A stretch of 64,000 bases of DNA from Micromonospora lutea (GCF_016863535.1 NZ_BOPB01000007.1:124001-188000), one strand, 5' to 3'. Counted from the stretch's first letter, positions 35,710 through 43,613 are shown. A program made the numbers and translations. The notes: generated from the letters alone by a model not told the origin.

Positions 35710-35781
35710 CGCCCAACCTCATTCCTCGTACACGTGTTCAGCCGCCTGCCTTGATACCAGCCGCCAGCGACAACCCGAAGA

Positions 35782-36035
35782 TCAGCCCCCCAACGCCCGC
35801 AACGCCCGATCGGCATGCTCGTTCATGCTCAACTCACTGTGCACCACCTCGACGACCCGCCGATCGACCCCGATCACGAACGTCATCCGCCGCGTACTCA
35901 ACGCCCCCAACGGCAGCCGCCGCCGCACACCGAACCGCTGCGCCACCACACCATCCGCATCAGACAGCAACGGGTAGTCGAAGCCGTGCAACCGGGAGAA
36001 CTCCGCGCGCTCCTCCCTCGACACCGTCGCCGGCG
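35782..36035 (-). pseudogene. C-terminal fragment of an AhpC/Bcp-type peroxiredoxin
   Basis: The frame reads AEFSRLHGFDYPLLSDADG, VVAQRFGVRRRLPLG, RRMTFVIGVDRRVVEV and MNEHADRALRALGG, the C-terminal half of a Bcp/AhpC-type peroxiredoxin. The N-terminal half, including the peroxidatic-Cys motif (PxxxTxxC), is absent. Upstream sequence in this frame is unrelated and runs into the SDR gene's promoter. No start codon with a ribosome binding site is present. A deletion or rearrangement removed the 5' part. Confidence 0.75.
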
Positions 36036-36147
36036 AGCGTATGCCACGCCCGGTCACCGACCGTGTCCTCGCCCACACTCGGCTACCGGCGTCGGCGACC
36101 ACACCGGTAACGTCGCCGCCACCAACTCGGGGCAGGGGAGAAGGCCA

Positions 36148-36876
36148 ATGGCACCGGTCACCGTCATCACCGGCGGCGGACGCGGCATCGGCGCGGCCAC
36201 CGCGCGGCGGCTGGCCCGCGCAGGCCACGACCTCGCCCTCGGCTACCGCCGCGACCACGCCGCCGCCGACGCCGTCGTGGCCGACCTACGCGCCACCGGC
36301 GTACGCGCCATCGCCGTACCCGCCGACACCCGCGAACCAGACCAGGTCGCCACCCTGTTCGACGCCGCCGCCGAACTCGGCACCATCACCGGCCTGGTCA
36401 ACAACGCCGGCATCACCAGCCCGATCGGCCCGATCACCGAGCTGCGTCTGGACGACCTGCGCGACGTCGTCGACGTCAACCTGATCGGTCACGTGCTCTG
36501 CGCACAGCAGGCCGCCCGCCGGATGGCGTCCGGCGGCGCCATCGTCAACATCTCCTCGGTCGCCGCCACCCTCGGCAGCCCCGGCGAGTACGTCCACTAC
36601 GCCGCCGTCAAAGCGGGCACCGACGCGCTCACCGTCGGCCTGGCCAAGGAACTGGCCCCGCGTGGCATCCGGGTCAACGCGGTGGCCCCGGGCATCATCC
36701 GCACCGACATCCACGCCCTGTCCGGGCAGCCGGACCGGCCCGAGCAGGCCGCCGGCCGCATCCCGCTGGGTCGCCCCGGCGAACCCGACGAGGTCGCCGC
36801 CGCCATCGCCTGGCTGCTGAGCCCCGACGCCTCCTACACCACCGGCGCCGTCCTGCGCGTCGGCGGGGGACTCTGA
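36148..36876 (+). CDS. Short-chain dehydrogenase/reductase, FabG-like
   Basis: 242 residues. SDR hallmarks: TGGGRGIGAATA (cofactor), NNAGI, catalytic Ser in IVNISSVAATLG, YxxxK in YVHYAAVKAGTDAL, then VNAVAPGIIRTD. The lack of an acidic residue after strand 2 (GYRRDH) suggests NADP(H). The start is fixed by GGGGAGAAGG upstream of ATG 36148. Substrate unknown; similar proteins are annotated as 3-oxoacyl-ACP or sugar reductases. It is divergent from the broken peroxiredoxin, so a 5' rearrangement breakpoint may lie in its upstream region. Confidence 0.92.
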   Translation: MAPVTVITGGGRGIGAATARRLARAGHDLALGYRRDHAAADAVVADLRATGVRAIAVPADTREPDQVATLFDAAAELGTITGLVNNAGITSPIGPITELRLDDLRDVVDVNLIGHVLCAQQAARRMASGGAIVNISSVAATLGSPGEYVHYAAVKAGTDALTVGLAKELAPRGIRVNAVAPGIIRTDIHALSGQPDRPEQAAGRIPLGRPGEPDEVAAAIAWLLSPDASYTTGAVLRVGGGL

Positions 36877-37042
36877 CCCGCCACAACCCCCACTCGCACC
36901 ACCGGCTCTGCCACCCGGCAGCCTGAACCGCCACCGCCGGCTGCGTCGCGGGAATGCACCCCGGTCGGGCGGGTAGGCACCCGCACGCCGCCCACCCTGC
37001 TCGAGGCGCGAACGGCGGCTGCTCGACGGAGGAGGGGTAGAC

Positions 37043-37210
37043 ATGCAGGCCAGCTACGACTCGGTGGATGATCTGGCCGCGGCGCTACGCCGGGCCGCGT
37101 CCGCGCACGACCGTCACGAGAAGGAACTCGGGCACCCCGACCCGGACTGGCCGGACTGGTACGCCCGACACATGGTGAACGAGCGCGCCGGCCAGGAACG
37201 TCTCCGCTGA
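37043..37210 (+). CDS. Small conserved-looking protein (55 residues)
   Basis: A short ORF from ATG 37043 with a very strong GGAGGAGGGG site to TGA 37208-37210. The product starts MQASYDSVDDLAAALRRA and contains HEKELGHPDPDWPDWYARHM. The acidic/aromatic DWPDWYA.HMV pattern recurs in short actinobacterial proteins of unknown function. No signal or membrane segment. Its stop lies 69 bases before the dif site. Confidence 0.7.
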   Translation: MQASYDSVDDLAAALRRAASAHDRHEKELGHPDPDWPDWYARHMVNERAGQERLR

Positions 37211-37279
37211 CCTGAGCTGACCGCGAGCGCAGCGCGGGCCGCCACCGGCTGCTCCTGAGCCGTCCGACTCCCCATGCGC

Positions 37280-37307
37280 TGATTCGATAATGCACATTAT
37301 GTAAAGT
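37280..37307. other. dif: dif chromosome-dimer resolution site
   Basis: A 28-bp site with the 11-6-11 layout of dif. The left (XerC) arm is TGATTCGATAA at 37280-37290, the centre TGCACA at 37291-37296, and the right (XerD) arm TTATGTAAAGT at 37297-37307. The right arm matches the Bacillus subtilis dif arm at 10 of 11 bases and the E. coli arm at 9 of 11, and CGATAAT...ACATTATGT is the actinobacterial form. It sits in a gene-free gap between convergent genes, as dif normally does. This marks the replication terminus of a circular chromosome. Confidence 0.92.
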
Positions 37308-37363
37308 TGAGTGGGTGGGCCCTGCCCCTACCGCGTCGGTGGTCCTGCTCCCGAGGTCGATTG

Positions 37364-37924
37364 TCAGGCGGTCGAGTTGAAGCTGACCTCGTCGGTGTCG
37401 ACGGTCCCGGCCCGGCGGCCGGGCGCACTCTGGAAACTCCAGTAGAGATTGGTGTGGGCGACGACCTGCTCCGGCGGCGGCGCGCCGTAGGCGGTCAGAT
37501 CCTCCGTGGTGTGCGCGTCGCCGACCAACGTCGCGTCGTACCCGCGGACGAATGCCCCATGCAGGGTCGACCGAATGCACACGTCGGTCTGCGCGCCGGT
37601 GACGACCAGCCGGCCCACGCCACGCTCGGCGAGCACCGCCTCCAGGTCGGTGTCCTCGAACGAGTCTCCGTAGCGCTTGTGCACCAGCGGCTCCGTGTCC
37701 TCACGAACCAACTCGGACACGTACTGCCAGGCCTCACTGCCCTGCGCGAGACCCTCGCCGGAGTGCTGCACCCAGACGACCGGAGCGCCCTCGGCGCGGG
37801 CCTGGCCCAGCAGCTTGTTGATGTTGGCGATGACGTCGTCCTGGTTGTGGGCGCCCGCCACCACCCCGTTCTGCACGTCGATGATGAGCAGGGCCGTGTT
37901 CGGCCGGTCGGGCAGGGTTGTCAC
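37364..37924 (-). CDS. Isochorismatase-family cysteine hydrolase
   Basis: 186 residues. Catalytic Asp in ALLIIDVQNGVV, Lys in VHKRYGDSF, and the cis-peptide/catalytic Cys in VVTGAQTDVCIRSTLHGAF. Such enzymes hydrolyse amides (nicotinamidase-like) or vinyl ethers; the substrate is unknown. The GTG start at 37924 reads MTTLPDRPNTALLIIDV. It lies between dif and the second Xer-like palindrome, leftward, with its stop 57 bases from dif. Confidence 0.93.
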   Translation of the reverse strand: MTTLPDRPNTALLIIDVQNGVVAGAHNQDDVIANINKLLGQARAEGAPVVWVQHSGEGLAQGSEAWQYVSELVREDTEPLVHKRYGDSFEDTDLEAVLAERGVGRLVVTGAQTDVCIRSTLHGAFVRGYDATLVGDAHTTEDLTAYGAPPPEQVVAHTNLYWSFQSAPGRRAGTVDTDEVSFNSTA

Positions 37925-38000
37925 AGGTCGCCTCCGGGTGCTGGCGGGTTGGGTAACCGCACCGTAGACCTGACCGCCGACAGAACTACTCCCCCCGCCG

Positions 38001-38030
38001 TGACGCGCGGAACGCGAAAATCATGCATAA
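38001..38030 (+). promoter_or_regulatory. Candidate promoter giving a leaderless recombinase transcript
   Basis: TGACGC (38001-38006) and CATAAT (38025-38030) are 18 bases apart. The -10 ends eight bases before the ATG at 38039, so transcription would start at or next to the start codon. This explains the absence of a ribosome binding site. The -10 lies inside the palindrome at 38020-38047. Confidence 0.5.
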
Positions 38031-38047
38031 TATCCCTTATGCATGAC
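38020..38047. other. Second Xer-like 11-6-11 palindrome overlapping the recombinase start codon
   Basis: Left arm ATCATGCATAA (38020-38030), centre TATCCC, right arm TTATGCATGAC (38037-38047). The inner CATAA, six bases, TTATG is the invariant core geometry of dif-like sites. Ten bases of each arm are perfectly symmetric. The ATG of the recombinase gene (38039-38041) lies within the right arm and the -10 hexamer within the left. It could be a recombination site, an autorepression operator, or both. Confidence 0.65.
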
Positions 38048-39037
38048 AAAAAGGGCGAATCGGTAGTCGTACTGATCGAGGAGTTCCTGACCGCCCGGGC
38101 GACCCGCAAGCCCTCCCCCCACACCCAGGCGGCCTACCGTCGGGATCTGACCGCCGTCGCCGCGCTCGCCGCCGAGCTGTCCACCCCTCCCCTCCCCCTC
38201 GCCGAGCTGCCGGTCGACGCGCTCTCCCCCAGGCTGATGCGGGCCGCCTTCGCCCGTTTCGCCGCCGGCCGGGCGGCCAGCTCGGTCGGTCGGGCCTGGT
38301 CCACCTGGAACGGTTTCTTCTCCTTCCTGGTCGCCGAGCAGGTGGTGCCCGGCAATCCGATGCCGGCCGTGGGGCGTCCCCGCACTCCCCTGCCGATACC
38401 CAAGCCGCTGCGTGGTGAGGACACGCCGGAGCGGCTGCTCGCCTCGGCCGCGCGGGGCGAAGGGCGGCAGCGGGATCCGTGGCCGGAGCGGGACGTGGCG
38501 GTGTTGGCGTTGGCCCTGTGCGCGGGGCTGCGCCTGTCGGAGTTGCTGGCGTTGCGGGTCGGTTCGCTCGGTGGCCGGCCCGGTGAGCGGCGGCTGGAGG
38601 TGTCCGGTAAGGGTGGGCGTCCCCGGGTCCTGCCGGTCGAGCCGGATCTCGACGCGGTGCTGGCGGGCTATCTGGACAGCCGGGTCCGCCGTTTCGGCGC
38701 GCGTACCGTGCGGCCGGTGTCGCCGTTGCTGGTGGACCGTCGCGGTGAGCCGCTGCGGCGGGGTGGCCTCCAGTATCTGGTGGAGTCCTGCTACCGGCGG
38801 GCCGGGATCGGTGACCGGGTGCCGCGTGGGGCGCGGTTGCACGCGCTGCGGCACACGTTCGCCACCCGGTTGGCCGAGGACGGCGCCGGGGCGGCGGAGA
38901 TCATGCGGTTGTTGGGGCACGCGTCGTTGGCGTCGTCGCAGACCTACATCGAGGTGACGTCGGGGCAACAACGCGAGGCGGTGCGGGCCAACCGTACGAA
39001 CCGGGTGTTGGCCGGGCTGCTGGCGGCGCGCGACTGA
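38039..39037 (+). CDS. Tyrosine recombinase, XerC/XerD-like
   Basis: 332 residues. Core-binding domain about 8-110 (ATRKPSPHTQAAYRRDLTAV). The catalytic domain has Arg I in CAGLRLSELLAL, the beta-hairpin Lys in VSGKGGRPRVLPV, HxLRH in LHALRHTFATRLAEDG, and GHASLASSQTYIEV with the nucleophilic Tyr. All catalytic residues are present. ATG 38039 is the only sensible start and has no ribosome binding site, consistent with a leaderless message. Located 730 bases from dif. It may be one of the host Xer pair or a separate recombinase acting on the palindrome at its own start. Confidence 0.92.
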   Translation: MHDKKGESVVVLIEEFLTARATRKPSPHTQAAYRRDLTAVAALAAELSTPPLPLAELPVDALSPRLMRAAFARFAAGRAASSVGRAWSTWNGFFSFLVAEQVVPGNPMPAVGRPRTPLPIPKPLRGEDTPERLLASAARGEGRQRDPWPERDVAVLALALCAGLRLSELLALRVGSLGGRPGERRLEVSGKGGRPRVLPVEPDLDAVLAGYLDSRVRRFGARTVRPVSPLLVDRRGEPLRRGGLQYLVESCYRRAGIGDRVPRGARLHALRHTFATRLAEDGAGAAEIMRLLGHASLASSQTYIEVTSGQQREAVRANRTNRVLAGLLAARD

Positions 39038-39170
39038 TCCGGTGGTGGCACACGTCGGTGGTGTGGCAGGGTGGCGGTGACGCGACTGGCGGCATCGGGG
39101 ATGGGATCGACCATCGGGAAGCTCGTCGTGGGGGCCGTCCGCCTGGGCCCGCCACGGGCGAGGTGATGCC

Positions 39171-40058
39171 ATGTCGACGACGGTGACGGGCGCGCAGTTG
39201 CTGCCGGGTGCGCCGGTGGCGGAGGCGGTTCTGGCCGAGGTGGCCGAGGGTGTGGCGCGGTTGCGGACGGCGGGGGTGACTCCGACGTTGGCGACGGTGC
39301 TGGTGGGTGACGACGAGGCCAGTGCCGGTTACATCCGGATCAAGCAGCGGCAGGCGGCGGCGCTGGGTTTCGCGTCGCCGCATGTGCGGTTGTCGGGGTC
39401 GGCGTCGCAGGCCGATGTCCACGCGGTGCTGGGCGATTTCAATGCCGATCCGGGGGTGCACGGGGTGTTGTTGCAGTATCCGGTGCCGGAGGGGTTGGAC
39501 TACGACCGGGCGTTGCAGGCTCTCGACCCGGATTCGGATGTGGACGGGATGCATCCGGTGAACATGGGGCGGTTGGCGTTGGGGTTGCCGGGGCCGGTGC
39601 CGTGTACGCCGGCGGCGATCGAGGCGTTGTTGGCGTTTCACGGGGTGCCGGTGGCCGGTCGTGAGGTGGTGATCCTGGGTCGTGGGGCGACCTTGGGGCG
39701 GCCGTTGGCGATGCTGTTGGCGCAGAAGCGGTCGACGGCGAACGCGGCGGTGACGGTGGTGCACACCGGGGTGGCGGACTGGCCGCGGTATACGCGTCGG
39801 GCGGAGATTCTGGTGGCGGCGGCCGGGGTGCCGGGGATCGTGCGGCCGGAGCATGTGCGTCCGGGTGCGGTGGTGGTCGGTGGTGGGGTGCGGTACGCGG
39901 GGCGTCGGTTGCTGCCGGATGTGGATGAGTCGTGTGCGCGGGTGGCGGGGGCGATCACGCCGAGGGTCGGTGGGGTGGGTCCGGTGACGGTGGCGATGTT
40001 GTTCCGCAATGCGTTGCGGGCGGCGTGGTCAGCGGCGGGTCTGGCGGGCCAGTCGTAG
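39171..40058 (+). CDS. folD: FolD-type methylene-THF dehydrogenase/cyclohydrolase
   Basis: 295 residues. FolD features: the SAGYIRIKQRQA segment with the Tyr-x3-Lys catalytic pair, VHGVLLQYPVPEGL, DSDVDGMHPVNMGRL, nucleotide loop VVILGRGATLGRPLA and GGVGPVTVAMLF. The cofactor loop reads GRG where most FolDs have GRS, and PGG before VGP is replaced by RVG, so this may be a divergent second copy. It oxidises 5,10-methylene-THF and hydrolyses the methenyl product. The 3' end overlaps the convergent HxlR-peroxiredoxin gene by 30 bases. Confidence 0.9.
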   Translation: MSTTVTGAQLLPGAPVAEAVLAEVAEGVARLRTAGVTPTLATVLVGDDEASAGYIRIKQRQAAALGFASPHVRLSGSASQADVHAVLGDFNADPGVHGVLLQYPVPEGLDYDRALQALDPDSDVDGMHPVNMGRLALGLPGPVPCTPAAIEALLAFHGVPVAGREVVILGRGATLGRPLAMLLAQKRSTANAAVTVVHTGVADWPRYTRRAEILVAAAGVPGIVRPEHVRPGAVVVGGGVRYAGRRLLPDVDESCARVAGAITPRVGGVGPVTVAMLFRNALRAAWSAAGLAGQS

Positions 40059-40904
40059 GGCGTCGGTGACGGCGGTGGGGATGTCGGTGACCGGGTAGAT
40101 CGCGGCGGTGATCGTCCGGGTGTGGTCGACGACGAGGATGAGGCGTTTGAGGCGGGTCTGCTGGCCGGCGCGGAAGGTGGGCAGGCGCAGCGCGGCGGTC
40201 AGCCGCAGGTCGGTGTCGGAGAGCAGGCCGAACGGGATGGCTTCGGTGGCGGCGAAGGTGGCCTGTTCGTCGGGGCGTTGGGTGCTGATGCCGTGGATGG
40301 TGGCGTCGGCGGCGGTGAAGTCGTCCCACTGTTGGCGGAAGAGGCGGTTTTCCAGGGTGCAGCCGGCGGCGCCGGGGATGTCTGTCCAGTGTGGCGGCGA
40401 GGGGGTGAGGATGCCGGTGCCGGGATAGGTGAACAGCACGGTGGTGCGGGTGATGGCGATCGGGTCGGTGGGAGTGCGGTCGGTGGCGGTGAGGGTGATG
40501 TCGGTCGGCACCCGGGTGCCGACGAGGGTCTGGATGCGGGTGGCCTCGGCCCCGTCGGGGCTGGTGGTGGCGGTGAGGTTGCCATCGCCGAGCACCCAGC
40601 GGTCGGCCCAGTCCTGCATGGCGACGAGGGTGGGTAGCAGCGCGCGGCCACGGTCGGTGAGTACGTATTCGTGGCGGGGTGGGTGTTGTTGGTAGGGGCG
40701 GCGGGTGAGGACGTCGTGGTCGACCAGGTCGTGCAGGCGTTGGGTGAGCACTTTGCGGGAGACGCCGAGTTCGGTGACGAGGGCGTCGAAGCGGTGGTGG
40801 CCGCGGGCGATCTCGCGTAGGACGAGCAGGTTCCACCAGTCGCCGAGCACGGCGGCGGCCTGGGCGATGCCGCAGGTGTCGTCGGTGCGGCGGCGGTTGG
40901 TCAT
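40029..40904 (-). CDS. HxlR-type winged-helix regulator fused to a peroxiredoxin-like domain
   Basis: 291 residues. Residues 10-105 are an HxlR winged helix (CGIAQAAAVLGDWWNLLVLR, then VSRKVLTQRLHDLVDHDVL). Residues about 140-290 read as an AhpC/TSA-like domain: FTYPGTGILTP, AAGCTLENRLFRQQWDDF with a Cys at the peroxidatic position, then HGISTQ, PFGLLSDTDLRL and LKRLILVVDHTRTI. This suggests a redox- or peroxide-responsive repressor (inference). It diverges from an ABC exporter operon over a palindrome at 40962-40978 that it probably binds. ATG at 40902-40904 chosen. Confidence 0.85.
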   Translation of the reverse strand: MTNRRRTDDTCGIAQAAAVLGDWWNLLVLREIARGHHRFDALVTELGVSRKVLTQRLHDLVDHDVLTRRPYQQHPPRHEYVLTDRGRALLPTLVAMQDWADRWVLGDGNLTATTSPDGAEATRIQTLVGTRVPTDITLTATDRTPTDPIAITRTTVLFTYPGTGILTPSPPHWTDIPGAAGCTLENRLFRQQWDDFTAADATIHGISTQRPDEQATFAATEAIPFGLLSDTDLRLTAALRLPTFRAGQQTRLKRLILVVDHTRTITAAIYPVTDIPTAVTDALRLARQTRR

Positions 40905-40961
40905 GGTCGGATCCTGCCTCAGTGGTGGGCGGGGGGTGTACGGGGCCACACCTTCATAGTA

Positions 40962-40978
40962 AGTTCCCTTTGGGAACT
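40962..40978. promoter_or_regulatory. Palindromic operator between the HxlR-peroxiredoxin and ABC exporter genes
   Basis: AGTTCCC (40962-40968) and GGGAACT (40972-40978) form perfect 7-bp arms around TTT. It lies in the 89-base divergent promoter gap, 16 bases before the permease GTG. Position and symmetry suit the dimeric HxlR-type regulator next door. Confidence 0.65.
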
Positions 40979-40993
40979 CACTGGGGGTGTGAC

Positions 40994-41800
40994 GTGTCGG
41001 TCATGGGGGCCACCTTCGTGCGCAACTGGCGCATCACGCTGCGCGCGTACCCGTGGACGTACTTCGTCGGCACCCTGGCCACCGGTGTGCTCACCATCGG
41101 GGTGTCGCTGTTGGCGTACCGGGCCATCGGGGGCGGTCGCGTCGGGGCCAGCTTCACGGCGGCCACCGGCAGCGCCGACTACCTCGGCTACGTCACCGTC
41201 GGCGCCGCCGCGCTGACCTTCGTCACCCGCATGGTGCTGTGGGTGGCGAAGGCGCAGATCACCGAGTACCGCGAGGGCACTCTGGAGAGCCAGTTGCTCA
41301 CTCCGGCGCGGCGCCTGCCGTACCTGGTGGGGGTGACCGCGCAGGCGTTGAGCACCACCGCGGTGGAGGTGACGGTGCTGGTCGCCGTGGCCAGCGCGCT
41401 GGGGGTGCGGCTGAGTGTGCCCGATCCGCTGGTGTTGCTGGCCGCGATGGTGGCGGCGACCGTGGCGGTGGTCGGCATGTCGGTGCCGTTGAGTGCGCTC
41501 ATGTTGGCCGCTGGTGAGGCGCACATCACCCAGAACACCCTGTTCACCGCGATGGCGCTGCTGTGCGGGTTCACCTTCCCCACCAGTTATCTGCCGGCGG
41601 CGGCCCGATGGCTCGGGGAGGCGCTGCCGGTCACCTGGGCGCTGCGGGTGCTGCGGGCGGCCACCCTGCCCGGTGCCGACGTCGATCCCTGGCCCGCCTT
41701 CGCCGTCTGTCTCGTGCTGGGCGGGGCGTACCTGCTGGTGGGACTGTCCATTCTGCCGCCCGCCGAGCGGCGGGCCCTGCATCGGAGCGCGCGCGCATGA
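40994..41800 (+). CDS. ABC-2 type transporter permease (exporter gene 1)
   Basis: 268 residues with six predicted membrane helices. It starts VSVMGATFVRNWRITLRAYP. A cytoplasmic REGTLESQLLTPARRLPYLV segment is typical of ABC-2 permeases. GTG 40994 is preferred, with ATG 41003 possible. It overlaps the ATPase gene by four bases (ATGA). It forms a permease-ATPase-permease exporter with the next two genes, probably controlled by the divergent HxlR-peroxiredoxin protein. Confidence 0.88.
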   Translation: MSVMGATFVRNWRITLRAYPWTYFVGTLATGVLTIGVSLLAYRAIGGGRVGASFTAATGSADYLGYVTVGAAALTFVTRMVLWVAKAQITEYREGTLESQLLTPARRLPYLVGVTAQALSTTAVEVTVLVAVASALGVRLSVPDPLVLLAAMVAATVAVVGMSVPLSALMLAAGEAHITQNTLFTAMALLCGFTFPTSYLPAAARWLGEALPVTWALRVLRAATLPGADVDPWPAFAVCLVLGGAYLLVGLSILPPAERRALHRSARA

Positions 41801-42795
41801 GCACTGGCATCGTCACCACCGACCTGCGTAAGACCTTCCCGGCGCGGCGCTGGCAGGGCTGGCGTCGCCGGCACGTCGCGCCGGTGGCGGCGGTCGACGG
41901 GCTTTCGTTGCGGGTCCCGCCCGGTCAGGTGACCGGCCTGCTGGGGCTCAACGGTGCCGGTAAGACCACCACCATCCGGATCCTGTCCACTCTGCTGCGG
42001 CCCACCGGCGGCACCGTGACCGTGGACGGATTGGACGTGGTCGATCACGCGCGTGAGGTGCGCCGACGAATCAACGTGATCTCCGGTGGTGAGCGGATGG
42101 TGTACGACCGGCTGACCGCCCGGGAGAACCTGTGGTATTTCGGTCAGTTGTACGACGTGCCGCGTGCCCGGCTGCGTACCCGTGTCGGTGAGCTGCTCGA
42201 CCTGGTGGGGCTGACCGAGGCGGCGCAGCTGCCGGTGGAGCGGTACTCGCGGGGCATGCGTCAGCGGCTGGTCATCGCCCGGGGTCTGATCAACGATCCG
42301 GCGTACCTGCTGCTGGACGAACCGACCCTGGGTCTGGACGCGCCGATCGCCCACCAGTTGCGGGCGTTGATCGCCCAACTGGCCGCCGACGGGGTCGGGG
42401 TGCTGCTGACCTCTCACTACCTCGCCGAGGTGGAACAGCTGTGTCGGCACGTGTATCTCATCGCCCGAGGGTCACTGGTGGCCCAGGGCAGTCCGGCGCA
42501 GTTGGCGGGCCAGACGGTGCGCCGGCACACCGTACGGCTCGTGCTGAGCGTGGCCGACCCGGCGGTCACGGCTGCGCTGCGTGCGCTGGCCGCGCGGCAC
42601 GACGCGGAGCTGATCGTCGACGTGGACGACGGGGGGCGGCCACGGTTCGCGCTGCGTCACCCGGAGGATCTGGTGGGGGTGGTGGTCACGGCGGTGGTCC
42701 AGCGGGGCGCGACGATCGTCGGGTTGACGGTCACCCCACCGACTCTGGAGGACGCGATCCTCACCTTGACCGATCCGGCGGTGATGGCGCGGTGA
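41797..42795 (+). CDS. ABC-2 exporter ATP-binding protein, DrrA-like
   Basis: 332 residues. Walker A GLNGAGKTTTI, signature YSRGMRQRL (a degenerate LSGGQ, common in this family), Walker B YLLLDEPTLGLDA, H-loop LLTSHYLAEVEQLC. A C-terminal about 90-residue regulatory domain follows (ARHDAELIVDVDDGG). It powers export of a small molecule such as an antibiotic or lipid. Translationally coupled to both permeases by four-base overlaps. Confidence 0.94.
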   Translation: MSTGIVTTDLRKTFPARRWQGWRRRHVAPVAAVDGLSLRVPPGQVTGLLGLNGAGKTTTIRILSTLLRPTGGTVTVDGLDVVDHAREVRRRINVISGGERMVYDRLTARENLWYFGQLYDVPRARLRTRVGELLDLVGLTEAAQLPVERYSRGMRQRLVIARGLINDPAYLLLDEPTLGLDAPIAHQLRALIAQLAADGVGVLLTSHYLAEVEQLCRHVYLIARGSLVAQGSPAQLAGQTVRRHTVRLVLSVADPAVTAALRALAARHDAELIVDVDDGGRPRFALRHPEDLVGVVVTAVVQRGATIVGLTVTPPTLEDAILTLTDPAVMAR

Positions 42796-43613
42796 GTCAC
42801 GCTCTGCGGGTCGTCGCGGCCGAGGCGCTCAAGCAGCACCGGCGGCTGTTCGGGCAGCCGCTGGTGTTGTTCTCCATGCTGCTGTGGCCGCTGCTCACCC
42901 TGGCCGCCACCTACTACACGGTGCTGCCGGTGATGGAGTCCGCGACGGCGTCGCAGCGGTGGCCGGTGGCGGCCGATCCGCGTCGGTTGTTGGCGTTTCT
43001 CGCCGCTGGGGCGCTGGCGTACACGTTCTTCTTCTCTCTGGTGCAGTCGGCCTGGCATTTTTCGTTCGAGCGGGTGAGCGGCACCCTGGAGGCGTTGTTC
43101 CTCTCCCCCGCCAACCGGATGGCGTTGGTGATCGGTAATGGTGCTGCGGCACTGACGCAGAACGCCTGGTTGTTCGGCTGCTTCGCGGTGGCCGCGGCGA
43201 CCGCCGCCGACGTGTTGGACGTCGCCCATCCCGGCATGTACGTGGTGGCGGCGTTGGCGCTGGTGGTGCCCGCGGTGGCCTGGGGCGCGTTCCTCAACAG
43301 CCTGTTGATCTTTTCTCGGGATTCGGCGTTCCTGTACACGCTGCTGGACGATCCGCTGTGGTTCGTCGCCGGGGTGCGGCTGCCCCTGTTCGCCCTACCA
43401 GTGTGGATCAAGGCGGTTGGGGTGGCTTTTCCGCTGACCAGCAGTTTGGTGGTGCTGCGTGGGGCGCTGCTTGATCGCGCGGACCTCGGCGACCTGGCGG
43501 GTGCGCTGGGGTGGCTGGTGGTGCTGACCGTCGGGTTGTTCCTGGCGGCCTCGGCGCTGCTGCGCCTGGGTGAGGCACGGGTTCAGCGCACCGGCAATCT
43601 TCAGGTGTTCTAG
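42792..43613 (+). CDS. ABC-2 type transporter permease (exporter gene 2)
   Basis: 273 residues, six membrane helices. Starts VSHALRVVAAEALKQHRRLF. ERVSGTLEALFLSPANRMAL is the cytoplasmic coupling segment, parallel to the one in the first permease. The GTG start overlaps the ATPase TGA. Its TAG stop is part of the CTAG at the left edge of a MITE-like element, so the insertion landed exactly at the stop codon. Confidence 0.9.
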   Translation: MSHALRVVAAEALKQHRRLFGQPLVLFSMLLWPLLTLAATYYTVLPVMESATASQRWPVAADPRRLLAFLAAGALAYTFFFSLVQSAWHFSFERVSGTLEALFLSPANRMALVIGNGAAALTQNAWLFGCFAVAAATAADVLDVAHPGMYVVAALALVVPAVAWGAFLNSLLIFSRDSAFLYTLLDDPLWFVAGVRLPLFALPVWIKAVGVAFPLTSSLVVLRGALLDRADLGDLAGALGWLVVLTVGLFLAASALLRLGEARVQRTGNLQVF

